From NCBI RefSeq assembly GCF_900109955.1, contig NZ_FOJB01000001.1:2480001-2544000 (forward strand): a DNA stretch of 64,000 bases. Reading direction: 5' to 3'. This DNA is from Aliiroseovarius sediminilitoris (lineage in GTDB: Bacteria; Pseudomonadota; Alphaproteobacteria; Rhodobacterales; Rhodobacteraceae). The notes under the pieces were generated by a model. It was not told where the DNA came from, made no database searches, and was given only the letters and a program-made list of their open reading frames with translations. A program made the position numbers and the translations under genes. This document shows, piece after piece, positions 60,452 to 64,000 of this stretch. How positions within the stretch are numbered: the first letter of the stretch is position 1; each line of letters starts with the position of its first letter.

Positions 60452-61666
60452 TTAAAGCGTGGCGCGATCCACCACCAGAACGCCGTCGGCGACCCGGTCA
60501 CCTGGATGGGTGACAACCTGATCCCCTTCGGCAAGACCATCCAGCGCCACGGCCTCTTCGCTGTTGCGATGCCCCAGTTCGACCTTTCGCAACGCGACAT
60601 AGTCTCCGTCGACAACGAAGACGGCCCAGTCCCCACCGTCGCGAAAAAGCGCAGATAATGGGACGATCACCCCCTCACCCTGCCATTCGACAATGCGCAG
60701 AAAGACACGGAACCCATGGCCAAGCGCAGCGCGATTTTCTTTCGGGGTCAACAAGTCCAGCACAACCCGCACGCGCTGTTCCTCGATCCCCAGCGCCGAC
60801 ACTTTGGTAAATCCCGCCGGCTCGATCACCCGAACGCGCGCCTCCAGCGATGCATCGCCGCCCCATCTGTCAACGTAAGCCGCGGCACCGGGCGTCAGGC
60901 GCACGGCATCGGTCGACAGGATCTCGGCAGTGATCTCAAGATCATCGGTTTCGCCGATGGACAGAATCGGGGCACCGGGCAGAACCGGCCGCGCGCTTTC
61001 GCTGACGACGGTCAGAACCTTGCCCGACACCGGCGCTTTTACGTCGATGCAGCAAGCATCCCCCTCAGCCGGGTCATCCTGATCGCGTGGTTCGATCAAT
61101 GTGGCCCGCTGGGCGGCCAGTTCGGCCACGCGCATGTCGTACGCTGCATGGGCGCTGTCCAGTTTGGCCGCTGCCACATCGACACCCAACTCGGCGTCGT
61201 CTAACTGCGCCTGCGGGATGGTGCCGCGTGAATACAGATCGTGCAGACGGTTCAGGATCGTTTGCGCATGGGCAAGGTCCGCCTCGGCCAACGATATCTG
61301 CGCTTCGGCCACAGACACAGCCGCCATGGCTTGCGCCACCGCCGCTTCGGCCTGCGCACGCGACCGCACATCCAGAAACGCGGGATCACCGGGCGCGATC
61401 CGGGCCACAATTGTTTCACCCGCCTTCACCATATCGCCGATAGAAACCGGACTGCGCGCCAGCTGACCCGCGACAGGGGCTGATACGTCATACACATCGC
61501 GCACCCGCGTTCGGCCTTCGGCGTTGACGGTCACTTCAATTGGACCACGCGCGATGGCGGCGATGTCAACCGGCACGGGTTCCGGTTTGGTCGCGATATA
61601 GGCAAAGCCCGCCACGGCGACCGTTGCCGCCCCTGCCAGTATCGTCTTGCGCATGTTCCAGCTCAT
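60452..61666 (-). CDS. HlyD/RND-type periplasmic adaptor protein
   Basis: A 404-residue membrane fusion protein with an N-terminal anchor (about residues 8-27), a lipoyl half (VSAPVAGQLARSPVSIGDMVKAGETIV, in pieces, about 64-91), an alpha-helical hairpin (100-190), a second lipoyl half (VKAPVSGKVLTVV) and beta-barrel domains. It would link the inner-membrane permease encoded next to it with an outer membrane factor, in a MacAB-like export system. The gap to the permease stop upstream is 4 bases. Confidence 0.9.
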   Translation of the reverse strand: MSWNMRKTILAGAATVAVAGFAYIATKPEPVPVDIAAIARGPIEVTVNAEGRTRVRDVYDVSAPVAGQLARSPVSIGDMVKAGETIVARIAPGDPAFLDVRSRAQAEAAVAQAMAAVSVAEAQISLAEADLAHAQTILNRLHDLYSRGTIPQAQLDDAELGVDVAAAKLDSAHAAYDMRVAELAAQRATLIEPRDQDDPAEGDACCIDVKAPVSGKVLTVVSESARPVLPGAPILSIGETDDLEITAEILSTDAVRLTPGAAAYVDRWGGDASLEARVRVIEPAGFTKVSALGIEEQRVRVVLDLLTPKENRAALGHGFRVFLRIVEWQGEGVIVPLSALFRDGGDWAVFVVDGDYVALRKVELGHRNSEEAVALDGLAEGDQVVTHPGDRVADGVLVVDRATL

Positions 61667-61670
61667 CGGG

Positions 61671-64000
61671 TTACTCCCTTGTTTTCATAACGGCGACCAG
61701 ATCCATCCGATCAATCCGCCGCCGCACGATCATCGCCGATGCGACTGACGCCACAGCCACCACACCCGCCGCCCACATATATGTTCCACGCGACACAACC
61801 AGAGGTATGGAATAGAGGTCGCTGTCAAAGCTTGCCACCATCGCCCCAGCCAAAAGCCGGCCAATCACCAGACCCAGAGGGATCGCCGCCGCGGTCAGCA
61901 AAAAAAGCTCGCCCAGCAGGATATAGCTGACCTCGCCCTTGGTGAAGCCAAGGATGCGCAGACTGGCCAGCTCGCGGGCACGTTCAGAAAGCTGGATGCG
62001 CGCGGAGTTATAGACAACACCGATGGCTATCAGCGCGGCGAGGAACGAGTTGATCGTGGTGGTCATCCCCGCGTTCTGCGCGATGGTATCGGTGAAGGAC
62101 TGCCGCACCTGTGCAAGCAGCGTCAGCCCCGCGACAGCCGGGGCCGCCTTGATCGCCTGAAACAATGCATCCTCTTGCCCCGCATCTATCAGAAGGTTGG
62201 CTTGCGTGACCTGCACCGGCTGATCCAACAGCCGCGCCAAGGTGTCAGCATTCATATAGGCGCCAAGCCCGAAATACTGCCCGGCCAGCCCTGTCACCGT
62301 CAGTTTGTGCTGACTGTCCGGGATTGTCAGAAACTCGACCATCAACGCGTCCCCCACCCCGACATTCAGATGATCGGCCAATCGGCGCGCCAGCACGATA
62401 CCGTGTTCGGGCCGCACCAGAACGCGTGTTTCGGTGTCAAATACTTGCGACAGGTTGTCTTCGGGCCGCCGACCTTCAATCGCGATGCGGCGGGTTAAAT
62501 GACCGTTGGTCAGTCGCGCAGGCATTGACCATACGCCCTCGGCCGCCAGCACGCCGGGAAGGTTGGCGACGTCGTCCAGCACATTTTCGGATCGTTGCAG
62601 GGCAAATTGCACGATGGCATCCTGCCGGTTGATCTGAACGAAACTCACATCCAGCAATTCGTCCATCGCATCAAACATGAACAGAGCAGCAATCATGACC
62701 GAGGCAGAGGTTGCGATCCCCAGCGTGGTCATCGCAGCCCGAAGCGGCCAACGACCGATAGCGCGCAGAATCATCATCGTGGGCTGGCGTGGTTTAAGCC
62801 AAACGATCAGGTGATCCAAAAGCCCGCGTCGAAAGCGCGTGGGTGCAGGTGGAGCCATCGCGACCGCCGGACTTAACCCGACGACCCGCCGCACTGCGCT
62901 GATCGCGCCCAGCCCGGCAGCCAGAAGCCCCGCTGCGGCTGACACCGCATAAATCGACGGATACTGCACGAAGACAAGATAGGGGAAATGGAAGAATTCG
63001 GCGTACAGCTGTGCCATGCCGCGACTGGCCAGCATCCCGAACCCCCAGCCCAGCGCCACACCCACGCAACCGATCACCAGCGCCAGCTTGACATAATGCC
63101 AACTGATTTCGAACCGTTGATAGCCCAGCGCCTTCAACAGCCCAATCTGTTCGCGTTCCAGCGCAATCAAACGCCCCAAAACCATGTTCACCAGAAACGC
63201 CGAGATCACCAGAAAGATCGGTGGCACCACTTCGGCCATCACGCCAAGCTGCGTCAGCTCTCCATCCAGAAAGGCGTTCGAGATTTGATCCTTGCGCGGA
63301 TAGGCACCGGTGCCACCATAGGGTTTCAACAGGTCATCCAGAGCGTCGGTCACAACGTCAGGGGCCGCGTTGCGACCCAGTTGGACCGAGACCGCGTTGA
63401 ACGCGCCGGTCAGGTTGAAGGCAGCCCCCAGCACATCTTCGGCCATCCACAAGATGCCGAAACGTCGATCATCCGGCATGATCGAGTTCGGACCAATGGT
63501 ATAGATGAACTCGGGGCTAAGCGCAGTGCCGGTGATCATCAAGTCGCGCTTCTGCCCGTTCAACGTAACGCCAAACCGATCCCCCGGCGCAAAGCCATGC
63601 GCATCGGCAAAGTTCTGATTTACCAACACCTCATCGCGCCGTCCCGGCTCGGGCATACGCCCCTTGGTAAGCGTTGGAATATTCAGGGCCGGAAGGCCCG
63701 AAGCAGGCAATGATAACACCTGTCCCATCGCAGGTTCGGACATATCCGCGATGTCCAGAATGGCAAATTCCGAAATCCGCGTGTCGACGCGCATGACGCC
63801 ATCAATCGACAGAATGTCAGCCGCCAAAGCGTCCGGTGCGCGCGACGCGCTTGCAAATAAATCGCCGAACCGGTTGCGCTCATAGAACGTATCGCGGGTT
63901 TCACGCAGGCTGCGTTCGGCACCGTTGGACATGACCATGATCATCACGCCAACTGCCAATACTGCGGAAATGGCCAGGCTTTGGGTCCAGAGCCGACGAA
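61671..64000 (-). CDS. MacB/FtsX-type ABC permease (5' end outside window)
   Basis: At least 776 residues are visible; the frame runs open to the right edge (RRLWTQSLAISAVLAVGVMIMVMS), so the start lies outside. It has two FtsX permease units, each with a periplasmic MacB_PCD-like domain. Hydrophobic triplets occur near residues 240-360 and at the C-terminus (ALIAIGVVYNSARIQLSERARELASLRILGFTKGEV, in pieces). Exporters of this size pair with a separate ATPase, likely encoded upstream. Together with the HlyD-type gene it forms an efflux or lipoprotein-export operon. Confidence 0.88.
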   Translation of the reverse strand, partial: RRLWTQSLAISAVLAVGVMIMVMSNGAERSLRETRDTFYERNRFGDLFASASRAPDALAADILSIDGVMRVDTRISEFAILDIADMSEPAMGQVLSLPASGLPALNIPTLTKGRMPEPGRRDEVLVNQNFADAHGFAPGDRFGVTLNGQKRDLMITGTALSPEFIYTIGPNSIMPDDRRFGILWMAEDVLGAAFNLTGAFNAVSVQLGRNAAPDVVTDALDDLLKPYGGTGAYPRKDQISNAFLDGELTQLGVMAEVVPPIFLVISAFLVNMVLGRLIALEREQIGLLKALGYQRFEISWHYVKLALVIGCVGVALGWGFGMLASRGMAQLYAEFFHFPYLVFVQYPSIYAVSAAAGLLAAGLGAISAVRRVVGLSPAVAMAPPAPTRFRRGLLDHLIVWLKPRQPTMMILRAIGRWPLRAAMTTLGIATSASVMIAALFMFDAMDELLDVSFVQINRQDAIVQFALQRSENVLDDVANLPGVLAAEGVWSMPARLTNGHLTRRIAIEGRRPEDNLSQVFDTETRVLVRPEHGIVLARRLADHLNVGVGDALMVEFLTIPDSQHKLTVTGLAGQYFGLGAYMNADTLARLLDQPVQVTQANLLIDAGQEDALFQAIKAAPAVAGLTLLAQVRQSFTDTIAQNAGMTTTINSFLAALIAIGVVYNSARIQLSERARELASLRILGFTKGEVSYILLGELFLLTAAAIPLGLVIGRLLAGAMVASFDSDLYSIPLVVSRGTYMWAAGVVAVASVASAMIVRRRIDRMDLVAVMKTRE

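Overview
The window is about 64 kb of chromosome from a GC-rich alphaproteobacterium. Gene content and order point to the Rhodobacteraceae (Roseobacter/Rhodobacter group). Indicators are the run accB-accC-aat beside an NDUFA12 homologue, MlaD and a DUF2155 gene, a GapR-type DUF2312 protein, a fused SLC5-type sensor kinase with a short-chain fatty acyl (ScfR/RamB-like) regulator, and infC of the 'ARRPHNAPP' type. There is no prophage, no CRISPR array and no intact insertion sequence. Genus and species cannot be told from this sequence alone.

Layout. 1-4.3 kb: the 3' end of a cardiolipin synthase, then a patatin-like hydrolase, acetoacetate decarboxylase, 3-hydroxybutyrate dehydrogenase and a DoxX-like membrane protein, together a ketone-body/PHB module. 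4.6-16.2 kb: an envelope and ion homeostasis block. It holds a VIT-type transporter, a histidine kinase/OmpR regulator pair, a PepSY protein with an acidic tail, a 72-residue membrane protein, DedA, DUF502, DUF202, MscS, CorA, an HtrA protease and MprF. Two genes beside the kinase pair share a 27-bp upstream box. 16.2-21.6 kb: a scarred stretch with an SH3-domain protein, tRNA-Ser(GCU), a possible transposase remnant between 12-bp inverted repeats, a CPA2 antiporter, a Crp/Fnr regulator and a broken SRAP (YedK-like) gene. 21.6-29.2 kb: an alanine-rich 11-mer-repeat membrane protein, infC with an apparent AUA start, a methyltransferase/LysR divergent pair, a TRIC-type channel, XdhC, a family 2 glycosyltransferase and an alpha/beta-hydrolase-like protein lacking the expected serine.

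29.3-33.7 kb: pyrC-pyrE, dnaB (a perfect DnaA box lies inside an inverted repeat upstream), a frameshifted glyoxalase-fold (FosA-like) pseudogene, an orphan terminator that may mark a small RNA, and tRNA-Thr(UGU). 33.7-39.9 kb: a fused Fe3+-type ABC permease, a degenerate sulfotransferase-like protein, GapR, a multifunctional beta-oxidation protein, and DksA-type and other small conserved proteins. 40-47.9 kb: a FliM-like protein, the SLC5-fused kinase, its small membrane partner, a response regulator, the ScfR-type regulator, a glycine-zipper lipoprotein and a PAS-LuxR regulator. This set probably senses and controls acetate or short-chain fatty acid use. 48-54 kb: accB, accC, aat, DUF2155, MlaD, NDUFA12, clpX and clpP. 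54.2-60.3 kb: a PotABCD-like ABC importer downstream of a gene whose product closely resembles creatinase and keeps its catalytic residues, so this looks like a creatine uptake and hydrolysis locus. 60.4-64 kb: an HlyD-type adaptor and a MacB/FtsX-type permease that runs off the right edge.

Coordinates come from reading frames plus visible ribosome binding sites. Functions rest on motif recognition without database searches. The features most worth follow-up are the infC start, the shared operator-like boxes, the creatinase-transporter locus, the SLC5-kinase/FliM-like cluster and the DnaA-box arrangement upstream of dnaB.
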